Source: Parazoarcus communis | Lineage (GTDB): Bacteria; Pseudomonadota; Gammaproteobacteria; Burkholderiales; Rhodocyclaceae | Direction: 5' to 3' | Assembly: GCF_003111645.1 (NCBI RefSeq) | Contig: NZ_CP022187.1 | Coordinates: forward strand, 682,001 to 746,000 | DNA length: 64,000 nucleotides | Part shown: positions 26,779-36,291 of the stretch, one piece after another | Layout: every line of letters starts with the position of its first letter | How positions within the stretch are numbered: the first letter of the stretch is position 1 | The notes under the pieces: generated by a model | The model's database searches: none | What the model was told of the DNA's origin: nothing | Seen by the model: only the letters and a program-made list of their open reading frames with translations | Translations under genes and position numbers: made by a program

Positions 26779-27495
26779 TTACTTGAGCTCGCTTGAAGTG
26801 CGCGTGTTCCGATAGCGCTCAATCATCTTCAGCGAGTTCGCGTACCCGTGGGCAATCTGCTCCGGGTCGTAGCGGTGACTTGAGCCGACCGGACAGCTTA
26901 ACCGGGCGACACAGCTTGCGGCGCAACGCGAGCCCGGCTGGCGGCGGTAGTCGATGCACCGGTCCAGGTCGAAATCACCACTTGCCATCGCCTGCGCAGG
27001 ACAGGCGGGAATGCAGGGTTTGTCCCGACACGTGTCACAGGGAGAAACGGTGTGCCGCGCCTGCGTGACCGGCAGTGCGGTGTCTGCAAGCAAGGCCACC
27101 CGGTAAGCGAACCAGGTGCCCCAGTCCTGATTGATGCCCACCTTGAACGGTGAGGCATGGTGCCAGCCGGCGAGGCTGCCAAGCGTCTGCAGGCCGACAG
27201 CTGTATGGCCAGGGTAAATGCGTTGATGGCCGCAGTCACCGAAGCAGGTGTTGAACCAGCGCGATACGGTCTGGACGCTGAAGTCATCGATTGGGTCGGT
27301 GCTGTCAGTGCCGGCCGCCCTGACGGCCGACCACAGCGCGGAGCCGGCATTGCCGATCAGAATGAGCTGGCGGAATTCCTGGCCGTCTTTCATCCCCTGC
27401 CGCAGTTGCGCGCGGATCGTCGTGGGCAGGGTGTCCACGTTGAAGACCGCCTGCAGGTTGAGGCCGACGCGGTCCAGTTCGCTGAAGTCGCACAT
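26779..27495 (-). CDS. QueG-like 4Fe-4S ferredoxin protein
   Basis: A 238-residue protein with a C-terminal cluster region CDTCRDKPCIPACPAQAM, then CIDY...CAASC...LSCPVG, like the ferredoxin half of epoxyqueuosine-reductase-type and reductive-dehalogenase-like proteins, without a cobalamin domain. MCDFSELDRVGLNLQAVF is taken as the start (27493-27495), two bases after the thioredoxin stop. Pairing with a thioredoxin points to a redox role. The specific substrate is unknown. Confidence 0.72.
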   Translation of the reverse strand: MCDFSELDRVGLNLQAVFNVDTLPTTIRAQLRQGMKDGQEFRQLILIGNAGSALWSAVRAAGTDSTDPIDDFSVQTVSRWFNTCFGDCGHQRIYPGHTAVGLQTLGSLAGWHHASPFKVGINQDWGTWFAYRVALLADTALPVTQARHTVSPCDTCRDKPCIPACPAQAMASGDFDLDRCIDYRRQPGSRCAASCVARLSCPVGSSHRYDPEQIAHGYANSLKMIERYRNTRTSSELK

Positions 27496-27497
27496 GC

Positions 27498-27830
27498 TCA
27501 CGCTGCAGACTCGAGCGCCTGGAGCGCCTGCACGATGTCTTCCTGCTTGCCAGGGCGCACGAGGCGGGCGATTTCCCGGCCTTTCCGCAAAAAAATCAGC
27601 GAGGGCCACAGCTTTACGCTGAAACTGCGCCCGAGCCGCCGACCGGGGCCGTCTTCGACCTTGATGTGGCGTACCCCGGCATGAGCGCTCATTGCTGCTG
27701 CAACCAGTGGCGCGGCCGCGTTGCAGTGACCACACCAGTCGGTACCGAAATCCAGCACGACGGCTTCGTCGAGTGCGTCAATTTCGTCGCGGGTGAGCTG
27801 GTGTTCCTTATACGGCAGGGTCTGGGGCAT
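27498..27830 (-). CDS. Thioredoxin-family protein
   Basis: A 110-residue thioredoxin fold with the active site WCGHC (TDWCGHCNAAAP), instead of the usual WCGPC, and the cis-proline region VKLWPSLIFLRKG. No signal peptide, so cytoplasmic. It ends two bases before the ferredoxin start; the pair is translationally close and should be co-expressed. It may reduce the neighbour's disulfides. Confidence 0.87.
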   Translation of the reverse strand: MPQTLPYKEHQLTRDEIDALDEAVVLDFGTDWCGHCNAAAPLVAAAMSAHAGVRHIKVEDGPGRRLGRSFSVKLWPSLIFLRKGREIARLVRPGKQEDIVQALQALESAA

Positions 27831-27941
27831 GGAGTCAGTCCGGTCAGGAGAAGCAGGCTGACAGGATAATGCATCCATGAACTTCGGTCTGAATGCACCC
27901 GGGCAGGATGCGGCTTTTCAGATGCCCGGGTGATCAGGCGC

Positions 27942-29267
27942 TCAGGCGCAACCGGGGATGGCTTCCAGAAGCGATTCGCGACGCTTGCGGCGTCCGATCC
28001 ATGACGCAGACAGGGCGCTGACGAGGCCGGCAAAGGCGACGTAGGCGCAGATCAGCCACGGGTCACCGTTACCCTTCTGCAGCAGATAGGTGGCGATGAT
28101 CGGGGTGATGCCGCTGGCGAAGATGCCCGAGAATTGATACACGAAAGAGATGCCCGAGTAGCGGATCCTGGGGTTGAACAGTTCGGCAAACAGCGCGGCT
28201 TCCGGTCCGTAGATCGACGCGTAGAACACGCCGAACGGAATGATGATCGCCATCCAGACCACCAGCATGTTGCCGTTGCTGTTCTGCATGAACCAGAAAC
28301 CGGCAAAGGCGGACAGACCCGTCAGCAACGAGCCCCAGAAGTAGATCCGGGTGCGCCCGATACGGTCGGAGAGTCTGCCGAAAAAAGGAATGGTGAAGAT
28401 CATCACCAGCGCAGCGGCCATGACGCCCAGCAAGGCATCGGTCCGGCTCAGGTGCAGCGTCTGCGTGAGGTAGGCAATCGAGAACACGCCGAAGATGTTG
28501 AAGAACACCCCGTCGATATAACGTGCCCCCATGCCGGCCAGCACATTGCCAGGGTATTTTGTGATGACCTCCTTGATCGGCAGTTTGATCTCTTCGCCGG
28601 AAGCCTTCGCTTCGGCAAATTCCGGTGTCTCCATCACGTTCAGACGGATGTACATGCCCACGGCGACGAGCAGGAAGGAGAGGATGAAGGCGATTCGCCA
28701 CCCCCAGGAGAGGAACTGCTCATCGCTGAGCATCGAGGACAGTCCGGCCACCACGCCCGAGGCAAGGCACAGCCCCAGCGCCAGACCAATCTGCGGGATG
28801 CTGGCGTAGAAGCCACGTTTTTCCTTGGGTGCATACTCGAAGGCCATCAGTACCGCACCGCCCCATTCGCCGCCGAGGCCGATGCCTTGTGCGATGCGCA
28901 GGATGAGCAGCAGGATGGGCGCCCAGATGCCGATCTGATCGTAGGTCGGGACGAGGCCGATCAGTACCGTGGCGACGCCCATGATCATCAGGGTCATGAC
29001 CAGCATGCTCTTGCGTCCAAGCTTGTCGCCAAAATGGCCGAAGATCACCCCGCCAAGCGGACGGCTCAGGAAGCCGACGGCAAAGGTACCGTAGGCCAGC
29101 ATGGTGGAGACCAGCGGGTCGCTGGAGGGGAAATAGAGTTTGTTGAATACGATGCCTGCGACGACACCGTAGAGGAAGAAGTCGTACCACTCGATGGTGG
29201 CGCCGATGAGACTGGCGCTGACGACGCGCCTGACTTCCTTTGGATCGTTCTTGGGTGATTGTTTCAT
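27942..29267 (-). CDS. MHS-family MFS transporter, probable isethionate carrier
   Basis: A 441-residue 12-helix carrier of the metabolite:H+ symporter group. The diagnostic opening is SLIGATIEWYDFFLYG, followed by GGVIFGHFGDKLGRKSMLV and LRIAQGIGLGGEWGGAVL. Isethionate clusters of Cupriavidus-type bacteria use an MFS carrier (IseU) in place of a TRAP system; this protein is a candidate. An operator-like element shared with the iseJ-iseR promoter lies 117 bases upstream of its start, which supports the same regulon. Substrate is inferred. Confidence 0.82.
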   Translation of the reverse strand: MKQSPKNDPKEVRRVVSASLIGATIEWYDFFLYGVVAGIVFNKLYFPSSDPLVSTMLAYGTFAVGFLSRPLGGVIFGHFGDKLGRKSMLVMTLMIMGVATVLIGLVPTYDQIGIWAPILLLILRIAQGIGLGGEWGGAVLMAFEYAPKEKRGFYASIPQIGLALGLCLASGVVAGLSSMLSDEQFLSWGWRIAFILSFLLVAVGMYIRLNVMETPEFAEAKASGEEIKLPIKEVITKYPGNVLAGMGARYIDGVFFNIFGVFSIAYLTQTLHLSRTDALLGVMAAALVMIFTIPFFGRLSDRIGRTRIYFWGSLLTGLSAFAGFWFMQNSNGNMLVVWMAIIIPFGVFYASIYGPEAALFAELFNPRIRYSGISFVYQFSGIFASGITPIIATYLLQKGNGDPWLICAYVAFAGLVSALSASWIGRRKRRESLLEAIPGCA

Positions 29268-29383
29268 TTCTTGTCTCCGGGAATGCTTTGGCCAACATTC
29301 AGGTCTGTGTTTTGTTTTCCCTGAGCGAACGCGGCGCGATCAATTTACCGCAGGTGCGTGTTTCATTTTCGCGGCATTTTAAA

Positions 29384-29424
29384 TGAAACGCGACGTTCCA
29401 CATACAGGAATAGAGACTATTGAT
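29384..29424. promoter_or_regulatory. IseR-type composite operator upstream of the MHS carrier
   Basis: TGAAACGCGACGTTCCA (29384-29400) matches 14 of 17 bases of the perfect palindrome at 35327-35343. After 9 bases ATAGAGACTATTGAT (29410-29424) matches 14 of 15 bases of 35354-35368. The spacing differs by one base. A further TTTCA half-site lies at 29361-29365. This is the only other copy of the pair I found in the window. Confidence 0.6.
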
Positions 29425-29950
29425 GATCTGATAAGCGGCACCAAGATCGATTGCGTCGATGCGTCGAAACTGAAACGCAAAATGGATCCGGCACACCAGA
29501 ATCAGAGCCAGTCTCATTCATGCCATTCAGGTTTCAGTCAGCTTTCGCCGGCATCCTGGGCCAGGATGCAATATGCGCACGGCGCCGCACGGCCGCAATG
29601 AAGCGCGGAACAGATCGCGAAAGCCAGACGGGTACCTGCGGATGGCGGGCGGAGTCCGCGCGCGTCATTCATCCCGAGCGAGGTGAAGTGCTCTGCAGCG
29701 CCAGGATGCGACCGGGCGGCCTTTGCTCAGTGAATCCGCTCAGTGAATCCGAGGTCTGAGCTGCGAGCCGGCCCTGCGCATGCAGTCGCCAAGGCGTTCG
29801 TGGATCGCCTTGTCGACAGGTGGTGAGCAGTTCATGTTCATCCTGAGTGCCGCCGTGCTTTGCATGAATGTGCCTGGCAGCGGGCGCATGCTTGCAGATT
29901 GCATGAGTGATGCCGGCAGCAGCGTTACGGCAAGCCCAGCCTCGACCGCC
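29425..29950. other. Gene-free stretch between operator and pseudogene
   Basis: About 525 bases without a convincing gene. Short frames on both strands lack ribosome binding sites and homology. It probably contains the lost 5' part of the dehydrogenase remnant and other decayed sequence. Nothing else is visible. Confidence 0.5.
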
Positions 29951-30371
29951 GCCGCAAAGCGCGCAGAAGTTGAACAGATGGGGGCGGATCGTGTGATCGA
30001 GCGAGGTGTCAGCCTGCTCGATACGCTCGGACGCGACAGCCTTGATGGTCGTCATCGACCTGGTCGCCGGTGAGCAATGGCCCGAATTGCCGGATCTTCT
30101 GCGTCGGGGTGGCCGGTAAGCCGTGGCAGGTGCGATCGGTGGTCCGCTGCTTGTGCTCGACGTGCACACGCTGTATCTCAATCACCTGAGCTTCTTTGAC
30201 TGCACCTCGCAGCCGCGTGAAGTGTTCGAAAACCTGGACGGCTACATCGAGCGGGGCGAGATCCGTCCGCTCGTTTCCCGAACCTATCCGCTTGCAGACA
30301 TCGTGCGCGCGCAACAGGATTTCATGGACAAGAAGTCCGTCGGCAAACTGGTCCTGCTGCCGGCTGCATAG
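29951..30371 (+). pseudogene. Remnant of a zinc-type alcohol dehydrogenase / quinone oxidoreductase (MDR)
   Basis: This is the C-terminal roughly 140 residues of a medium-chain dehydrogenase, spread over two frames. KRAEVEQMGADRVIERG runs in frame to about 30046; a frameshift near 30047 moves to VVIDLVAGEQWPELPDLLRR; an in-frame TAA at 30117-30119 replaces the expected Tyr of GGRYAVAGA; then AVAGAIGGPLL...YIERGEIRPLVSRTYPLADIV...GKLVLLPAA completes the C-terminus. The NAD-binding and catalytic N-terminal part is missing. The gene is dead by three independent lesions. Confidence 0.85.
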
Positions 30372-30383
30372 ACCCGGAGCCCG

Positions 30384-30422
30384 AAAAAATGCGGCCACAG
30401 TGTTCTCTGTGACCGCATTTTT
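30384..30422. terminator. Bidirectional rho-independent terminator
   Basis: The stem ATGCGGCCACAG / CTGTGACCGCAT (one mismatch) with a 6-base loop is flanked by AAAAAA on the left and TTTTT on the right. It works in both directions: it ends the iseM transcript on the minus strand and the dehydrogenase remnant on the plus strand. Confidence 0.85.
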
Positions 30423-30442
30423 CATTGACCTGCCGAGTGAGC

Positions 30443-31729
30443 TCAGCCCGGCGTCGGGATCAGCCCCAGCGACAGCCACGGGACGAAGGCGATCAGCAGC
30501 CAGGAGATCACCAGTCCGGTCATGTACATCACGGCGAATCGTACGAGTTGCGAGTACGGAATGCCGGTGACGCCACTGGCAACGAACAGGTTCAGTCCGA
30601 AAGGTGGCGTGATGAAGCCGATGGCGGCACCGACAAGGAAGATCACCGAGAAGTGAACCGGATCGACACCGGTTGCAACCGCGATCGGGGCCAGGATCGG
30701 GGCAAAGATCACCGTGACGGGCAGGCTCTCGAGAATGCAGCCCGCAGCGAGCACGATGCCCATGCACACCAGCAGCACGACGGTTTCACCGTTGCCGAAC
30801 CAGGCCACGAAGGCAGCGACCGTCTCTGCCGCACCGAGCAGTGCGAACACCTGCTGCATCACGATCGATACTGCGATCATGGGTGCCAGCATGCCCGTCA
30901 GCTGGCCTGAGCGCAGCAGGATGTCGGGCAGTGCTTTCCACTTGATCTCACGCGTCAGCAGCAGACCGGCAACGAGGCAGAAGCCCACGGTGATCGCGGC
31001 CGCTTCGGTCGGCGAGAAGATGCCCGAGTAGATGCCGAAGATGACGATGAAGATCGCGAAGAAGCCGAGGTAAGCCTGCCGTGCCGTGCGGAACACGCGC
31101 TTCATGTCGAGCGGCGTAACCGAGCCCCAGCCGTGCTTGCGACACATCCACCAGCACACCGCCTGCATCGCGATCACCATCAGCATGCCGGGCAGGATGC
31201 CGGCGACGAACAGGTCGGAGATCGACAGGTTCATCAGGAAGCCATACACGATGAAGATGATCGACGGCGGAATGATGATCCCGACCGTGCCGCCTGCTGC
31301 TGCAGTTGCTGCGGCAAACCGGCTGTCGTAGCCGTCGGCCTTGAGCAGCGGATGCATGATGCCGCCGATGGTCGCCGTGGTGGCCGAGTTCGAGCCCGAG
31401 ATGGCCGCAAACAGCCCGCAGGAGCCGATCGTCGCCAGCCCCAGGCCGCCGCGCATCCAGCTCAGGCAGGCATGTGCAAAGTTGGCCAGGCGGGTGGCGA
31501 TGCCGGCGGCAGCAATCAGGTCACCGGTGAGGATGAAGAGTGGCAGTGACAGCAGGCCGAAGAAGTTGAGCCCTTCGAACAGCGTGACGCCGATGTTGGC
31601 CAGCGTGAAATCGATTACCAGCGAGACACCGGTTACCCAGAGCGCGATGACGAGAAAGATCGGCACGCCGACCAGGAACAGGCCGATAACGCCAAGCGAT
31701 ACGAGCGTGATAAGTATTGAGTTGTCCAT
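30443..31729 (-). CDS. iseM: TRAP transporter large permease (DctM family)
   Basis: A 428-residue membrane protein with about 12 helices, the ion-coupled channel of a tripartite ATP-independent periplasmic transporter. Typical stretches: ISGSNSATTATIGGIMHPLL, GGTVGIIIPPSIIFIVYG and GFITPPFGLNLFVASG. It is the last gene of the minus-strand run GMC dehydrogenase - DctP - DctQ - DctM, starting 9 bases after the DctQ stop with a GAGGAG site. By context it imports isethionate (IseKLM). The substrate is inferred; the family is certain. Confidence 0.93.
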   Translation of the reverse strand: MDNSILITLVSLGVIGLFLVGVPIFLVIALWVTGVSLVIDFTLANIGVTLFEGLNFFGLLSLPLFILTGDLIAAAGIATRLANFAHACLSWMRGGLGLATIGSCGLFAAISGSNSATTATIGGIMHPLLKADGYDSRFAAATAAAGGTVGIIIPPSIIFIVYGFLMNLSISDLFVAGILPGMLMVIAMQAVCWWMCRKHGWGSVTPLDMKRVFRTARQAYLGFFAIFIVIFGIYSGIFSPTEAAAITVGFCLVAGLLLTREIKWKALPDILLRSGQLTGMLAPMIAVSIVMQQVFALLGAAETVAAFVAWFGNGETVVLLVCMGIVLAAGCILESLPVTVIFAPILAPIAVATGVDPVHFSVIFLVGAAIGFITPPFGLNLFVASGVTGIPYSQLVRFAVMYMTGLVISWLLIAFVPWLSLGLIPTPG

Positions 31730-31738
31730 GCTTGCTCC

Positions 31739-32272
31739 TCAGTCTCCGCCGACGGTCTGGATGTCGACCAGGAAGGGTTCGCGGCGGCGAAAGCGGCCGA
31801 TGTCCTGCATGAGATTCTGCAGCGCCCGAATCATCAGGATTCCCCAGCCGACGGGCGTGGCGAGGTAGAACCACCATTGCATGACGTTGTCCGTGCCCTG
31901 CACGATCGAAAAGTTGTCATAGGCGAGCTGAGTCTGTTCGATGGTGAACCAGGCAACGATGGAGCCGAAACCGATCCACAGGATGGTGTCGAGCCACATC
32001 ATGGCGAACTGCATTCCGTAGGGCATGCGCAGGCGAAAGTCGTTGAAAACCAGATGTGTGCGTTTCTTGACGTTATAGGCACATCCAACCCACGCCACCC
32101 ACAGGAACAGGTAGATCGGGATCGACGTGCTCCAGGGAATCTGGGTGCTGAAGACATAGCGTTCGAAGACCGCATACACGATGATCAGGGCCATGCTGGA
32201 GTATGCGATGAGGATGAGTGTGCGTTCGGCGTTGCGGTCCAGCCACCGAAGTAGCGCCATCAGGTACGACAT
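31739..32272 (-). CDS. iseL: TRAP transporter small permease (DctQ family)
   Basis: A 177-residue protein with four hydrophobic helices (LILIAYSSMALIIVYAV first). The basic cytoplasmic R/K motifs and the position between DctP and DctM identify it as the DctQ subunit. Its start follows GGAGACATCCCC. It couples the periplasmic binding protein to the large permease. Confidence 0.88.
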   Translation of the reverse strand: MSYLMALLRWLDRNAERTLILIAYSSMALIIVYAVFERYVFSTQIPWSTSIPIYLFLWVAWVGCAYNVKKRTHLVFNDFRLRMPYGMQFAMMWLDTILWIGFGSIVAWFTIEQTQLAYDNFSIVQGTDNVMQWWFYLATPVGWGILMIRALQNLMQDIGRFRRREPFLVDIQTVGGD

Positions 32273-32356
32273 GGGGATGTCTCCAAAAACATGACGGTGG
32301 GCGCCGACCCCGCGCGGAGCGGAGTCGGCCGTGTGCTAGTTGAAGGCTTGTGCCAA

Positions 32357-33583
32357 TCAGGCGTTCTGCCACCAGCGGCGTGCCTTTACGTCGGCTACCG
32401 CGGTGTTCTTCGGGATCTCGCGCGCGATGTCGAAGATTTCCTTGTAAACATCCTGGCCACCCGACATCTTGGACAGACGCTCGCGCCACTCTTCCCACGG
32501 CTTGGGGTTGTACTCGGGGGAGCACATCTTTTCGGCCTTGAGAATTTCCGCATCGGAGAGCGTGGCCACACGCACCTTGTTCTTGCCGAACACGGTGTCC
32601 GGGCCGGGGTTGGGGACTGCACCAACGACGTCGATCAGTGCCTTTTCCTGCTCGCGCTGGGTGTATTGCTGGGCGGCGAACGAGGTTTCCATCACCACGT
32701 CCTGCAGGTTTGACGGCAGCTTTTCGAAGGTCTTGTTGTTCATTGCGGTGTGTTCCGTGCCGCAGAAGAACTTCAGATCCACCGCCTGCGACAGCACGGG
32801 CGCCATGTTGGCGTAGGCGGCTGCACCCATCCAGGTTTCTGCGCCATCGATCAGGCCTTGCTTGAGGCCGTCGAGGGTTTCTTCCCAGGAGATCGGTACC
32901 GGGTTGAGGTTCATCAGCTGCATCGCGATGCGCCCGAGCTGGGTGCCGGTGACGCGGTTCTTGGTGCCGGCGAGCTGCTCCACGCTGGTGATCAGCGGTG
33001 CGTCGGCGAATTTCTTGCCGAGCATGATGCCGCGCAGTTCGCAGTGGCTGTAAAGGAACTGGATGTTGTGACGCTTGCGCATCGGCTCGCGGAACAGCTT
33101 TTCGCTCTTCGGGTGATAGAGGAAGTAGTGCTGTGCGGCGCGCGACGGGAACATGTACGCGAAGTCGAGCACGTTGTAATACGGTGCCGCGCCAGCCGAG
33201 TTCTGCGTGCTGGCCGAGAACAGGTCGATGATGCCCTGCTGGGCCTTCTTGACGCAGTCGAGCTGGTTGCAGATGGCGTTGCTGCCGATGAAGTCGATCT
33301 TGAGCGCGCCGTTGCTGCGTTTCTCAAGTTCCTGCGCGAACCACAGCTGACCCGATTCCTGGATCTTCAGGTTTTCTTCGTTAAAGCCCGAAGCGCCGAA
33401 CTTGAGCGTCATCAGCGGGGTGCTCGCGTTGCGAGCGTCAGCCGTGGCGGCGGCGGCCTGCGCAACGCCTTCAAGGGTGAGCGGGCCAACGATGCCGGTT
33501 GCGGCAAGCACGGTTGACGTCAATCCGTAACGACCTGCGATGCGCAGGAATCCGCGACGATCAAGAGGTGTCTGATTGGCCAT
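32357..33583 (-). CDS. iseK: TRAP transporter substrate-binding protein (DctP family)
   Basis: A 408-residue periplasmic binding protein. A Tat-like signal ([10 protein letters not shown], residues 8-17) with hydrophobic stretch and AQA-type cleavage region precedes the mature protein. The DctP fold is seen in [10 protein letters not shown]-like and [14 protein letters not shown] segments and in the RVTGTQLGR loop near the usual carboxylate-binding arginine. ATG 33581-33583 is chosen for its GAGGAGAC site. It sits 73 bases after the GMC dehydrogenase. Isethionate as ligand is inferred from context. Confidence 0.9.
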   Translation of the reverse strand: MANQTPLDRRGFLRIAGRYGLTSTVLAATGIVGPLTLEGVAQAAAATADARNASTPLMTLKFGASGFNEENLKIQESGQLWFAQELEKRSNGALKIDFIGSNAICNQLDCVKKAQQGIIDLFSASTQNSAGAAPYYNVLDFAYMFPSRAAQHYFLYHPKSEKLFREPMRKRHNIQFLYSHCELRGIMLGKKFADAPLITSVEQLAGTKNRVTGTQLGRIAMQLMNLNPVPISWEETLDGLKQGLIDGAETWMGAAAYANMAPVLSQAVDLKFFCGTEHTAMNNKTFEKLPSNLQDVVMETSFAAQQYTQREQEKALIDVVGAVPNPGPDTVFGKNKVRVATLSDAEILKAEKMCSPEYNPKPWEEWRERLSKMSGGQDVYKEIFDIAREIPKNTAVADVKARRWWQNA

Positions 33584-33657
33584 TTGAGTGTCTCCTCTGG
33601 GTGGCATTTCGGGCTTCATTGCCCTTGTAAAAGTGGTGAGGCTGCTACTACGCTGGT

Positions 33658-35253
33658 TCAGCGTCTGTCTGCCTTGATCATGTCGGCCGCTTTCTCGGCA
33701 ATCATGATCGTCGGGGCGTTGGTGTTGCCCGATACGAGCTCGGGCATGATCGAGGCATCGACCACGCGCAGTCCGTCGAGGCCGTGCACCTTCAGGCGGT
33801 CATCGACAACGGCGAGGGGGTCGTGCCCCATCTTGCAGGTGCCTGCAGGGTGGTAGATGGACTGGCTGTAGCGTCGGGCCGCATCGAGCAGTTCGGCATC
33901 GGTCTGGAACTGCTCGCCGGGGACGAATTCGGAAATGATGTGCGGCTTGAGCGAGGGGGCCTGTGCGATACGGCGGGCAACCTTGATGCCGCCGATCACG
34001 ACCGGGTGGTCGCGTTCGTCCGACAGGTAGTTGGGATGGATCGCCGGGTACTCGAGCGGATCGTTGGACCTGATCTCGATGTGGCCGCGGCTGAAAGGAC
34101 GCAGCTGGCACACCGACGCGGTAAAGGCCGAGAACGGATGCGCGCCTTCACCGGGCTTGTCGGCGCTGAGCGGCTGCATGTGAAACTGGATGTCGGGGCG
34201 CTCTGCCTCGGGGCCGGAGCGGGTGAAAATGGTGACCTGGCTGGCGGCCAGCGTCAGCGGGCCGGTGCGCGACATCATGTACTGCATGCCGATCCACAGC
34301 TTGTGGATGGGGCTGTTCACTTCATCGTTGAGGGTGCGCTCACGCGTCTTGAGTACGAGGCGTACCTGGAGGTGGTCCTGCAGGTTGCGGCCTACGCCGG
34401 GCAGTTCGTGATGGAGGGCTACGCCGGCCTTGTTCAGCACGTCGGCTGGGCCTACGCCCGAGTTCTGCAGGATCTGCGGCGAGCCGATCGCGCCTGCGGC
34501 GAGAATGACTTCAGCACGTGCGCGTGCCGTGCACAGTTTTCCGCCCTGCATGTATTCGATGCCTGCAGCGCGCTTGCCCTCGAACAGGATACGGGTGGTC
34601 TGGGCGTGGGTTTCGACGATCAGGTTCGGGCGCTTGCGTGCAGGGCGCAAAAAGCCCTTTGCCGTGCTCCAGCGGAAGCCCTTGTGTGCGGTCTGCTGGA
34701 AGTAGCCTACGCCTTCCTGACTGGCGCCGTTGTAGTCGTCGTTCAGGGGGATGCCGATATCCTGGGCGGCGGCAATGAAGTGGTCGGCAATCGGACGCCG
34801 CAGGCGAAGGTCGGATACCTTGAGCGGGCCGCCGACGCCGTGGTATTCGCTTGCGCCACGTTCCTGGTCTTCGGATTTCCGGAAGTAGGGCAGGACGTCC
34901 TTGAAACTCCAGCCCTTGTTGCCCAGCGCTTCCCAGCGATCGTAATCCTCGTGCTGGCCGCGCACATAGAGCAGACCGTTCAGTGAGCTGGAGCCGCCCA
35001 GTACCTTGCCGCGCGGCCATTGCAACTGGCGCCCGGCGAGACCTTCGTCGGCCTCGGTGCGGTAGCACCAGTCATAGCGCGGGTCATGCATGGTCTTGAA
35101 GTAACCGACCGGGATGTGAATCCAGGGGTTGTTGTCGGGGCCGCCCGCTTCGAGCAGCAGAACCTTGCTCCTCGAATCCTCGCTCAGGCGGTTGGCGAGC
35201 ACGCAACCCGCCGAGCCTGCGCCAACAACGATGTAATCCACTTCGTGGGCCAT
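33658..35253 (-). CDS. iseJ: GMC oxidoreductase, probable isethionate dehydrogenase
   Basis: A 531-residue flavoprotein of the choline-dehydrogenase-like GMC family. The FAD-binding [19 protein letters not shown] is at residues about 6-24, the GMC signature [19 protein letters not shown] is near residue 80, and the C-terminal active-site histidine lies in [10 protein letters not shown] with [18 protein letters not shown] at the end. IseJ of this family oxidises isethionate to sulfoacetaldehyde. It heads the operon with the TRAP genes and is divergent from iseR, with xsc and pta nearby. Choline or another primary alcohol is the alternative substrate. Confidence 0.9.
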   Translation of the reverse strand: MAHEVDYIVVGAGSAGCVLANRLSEDSRSKVLLLEAGGPDNNPWIHIPVGYFKTMHDPRYDWCYRTEADEGLAGRQLQWPRGKVLGGSSSLNGLLYVRGQHEDYDRWEALGNKGWSFKDVLPYFRKSEDQERGASEYHGVGGPLKVSDLRLRRPIADHFIAAAQDIGIPLNDDYNGASQEGVGYFQQTAHKGFRWSTAKGFLRPARKRPNLIVETHAQTTRILFEGKRAAGIEYMQGGKLCTARARAEVILAAGAIGSPQILQNSGVGPADVLNKAGVALHHELPGVGRNLQDHLQVRLVLKTRERTLNDEVNSPIHKLWIGMQYMMSRTGPLTLAASQVTIFTRSGPEAERPDIQFHMQPLSADKPGEGAHPFSAFTASVCQLRPFSRGHIEIRSNDPLEYPAIHPNYLSDERDHPVVIGGIKVARRIAQAPSLKPHIISEFVPGEQFQTDAELLDAARRYSQSIYHPAGTCKMGHDPLAVVDDRLKVHGLDGLRVVDASIMPELVSGNTNAPTIMIAEKAADMIKADRR

Positions 35254-35326
35254 GAACGGTGTCTCCTGATTGCTCCGTTCGACATAGAGGGTTTCAACTC
35301 TAGGTGTCGAAGCCTGTTTTTGAAAG

Positions 35327-35368
35327 TGAAACGCTGCGTTTCATAAAAGCTGTATAGTGACTATTGAT
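35327..35368. promoter_or_regulatory. Composite palindromic operator of the iseJ-iseR divergent promoter
   Basis: TGAAACGCTGCGTTTCA at 35327-35343 is a perfect 17-base palindrome. ATAGTGACTAT at 35354-35364 is a second perfect palindrome, extended to ATAGTGACTATTGAT. The first overlaps the spacer of a possible promoter (TTGAAA ... ATAAAA) for iseR. Both lie between the divergent iseJ and iseR starts, the expected place for autoregulated IclR control. Confidence 0.65.
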
Positions 35369-35413
35369 CGAGGTATAAGAAAAACCAAGGCTAATCTGCA
35401 ATGGAGACAGAAA

Positions 35414-36265
35414 ATGAAACAGAATCGCGTTCATGCGGACCAGAATCGCACTGCAGCATTGCCTGATCCGGACGAATTCGATGAAACACTGTCCGAGCTC
35501 GACGGTGCCAATGAGGATGTGCGAAGACTGCGGCCACTCACCGTTCTGGAACTCCTCACCGAATCGACGCAACCGCTCACGCTGGCGCAACTTGCGGGCC
35601 TGATGCGCGTACCCAAGAGCACGCTGATGCGCTTGCTGCAGTCGATGGAGAAGCACGGTTACGTGCTGCACATGCCCGCCGAGAGAGGCTTCGTTACCGG
35701 GCCCCGTGCCAACACGCTGGCGCTGAAGACCTTGCGCGGAACCAACATGCGGCGGGCATGCAGGGCGGTGCTGCGCAACCTGGTCAACAGGCTTGGAGAA
35801 ACCTGCAACCTGACGGTGCCGGACGCAGGCCGGGTGCTCTATGTCGAACGTGTAGAAACGAGTGAGCCGCTGCGCATGCACCTTCCCCTCGGCACCTGGG
35901 TCCCGATGCACTGCACGGCCAGCGGAAAGCTCTTTCTTGCGTCCATGACACTGCTCGAGCGCCAGAGCATCCTGTCGCGCCAGGTGCTCGCCCGGCATTC
36001 ACCGCACACGATCATCGACCGCCAGGAGCTGGAGGCCGAGCTGGCGAAGAACATGAAGCGCGGCGTCGGGGTCGACAACGAGGAGTTCGTGCGCGGCATG
36101 ATTGCCGTATCGGTTCCGGTTCACGGACCCGACGGCAAGGTGGTTGCAGCGATTGCCTGTCATGCGCCGACTGCACGCCTGTCGCTCGACAATCTGTTCG
36201 AGAACGTGCCCCAACTGAGGTCTGCTGCCACCGAGATGGGTGCCATCCTCTTTCCGGAAAGCTGA
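35414..36265 (+). CDS. iseR: IclR-family regulator of the isethionate genes
   Basis: A 283-residue IclR regulator: winged helix at about residues 35-105 (LAGLMRVPKSTLMRLLQSME) and an effector domain (VPMHCTASGKLFLASM, VDNEEFVRGMIAVSVPV). The ATG at 35414 follows GGAGACAG. It is divergent from iseJ and shares a control region holding two palindromes, one pair of which recurs at the MHS carrier. It is clearly a different protein from the two xsc-linked IclR copies. IseR is the expected regulator of isethionate genes; the ligand is unproven. Confidence 0.88.
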   Translation: MKQNRVHADQNRTAALPDPDEFDETLSELDGANEDVRRLRPLTVLELLTESTQPLTLAQLAGLMRVPKSTLMRLLQSMEKHGYVLHMPAERGFVTGPRANTLALKTLRGTNMRRACRAVLRNLVNRLGETCNLTVPDAGRVLYVERVETSEPLRMHLPLGTWVPMHCTASGKLFLASMTLLERQSILSRQVLARHSPHTIIDRQELEAELAKNMKRGVGVDNEEFVRGMIAVSVPVHGPDGKVVAAIACHAPTARLSLDNLFENVPQLRSAATEMGAILFPES

Positions 36266-36291
36266 TACCCCGGACCCCGGCACGGATCGAT

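Noticed and set aside
29384-29600. Possible remnant of an iclR gene after the operator at 29384
   Set aside because: Beyond the two operator motifs only a few bases resemble the start of iseR, and no winged-helix or effector segment can be read in any frame.
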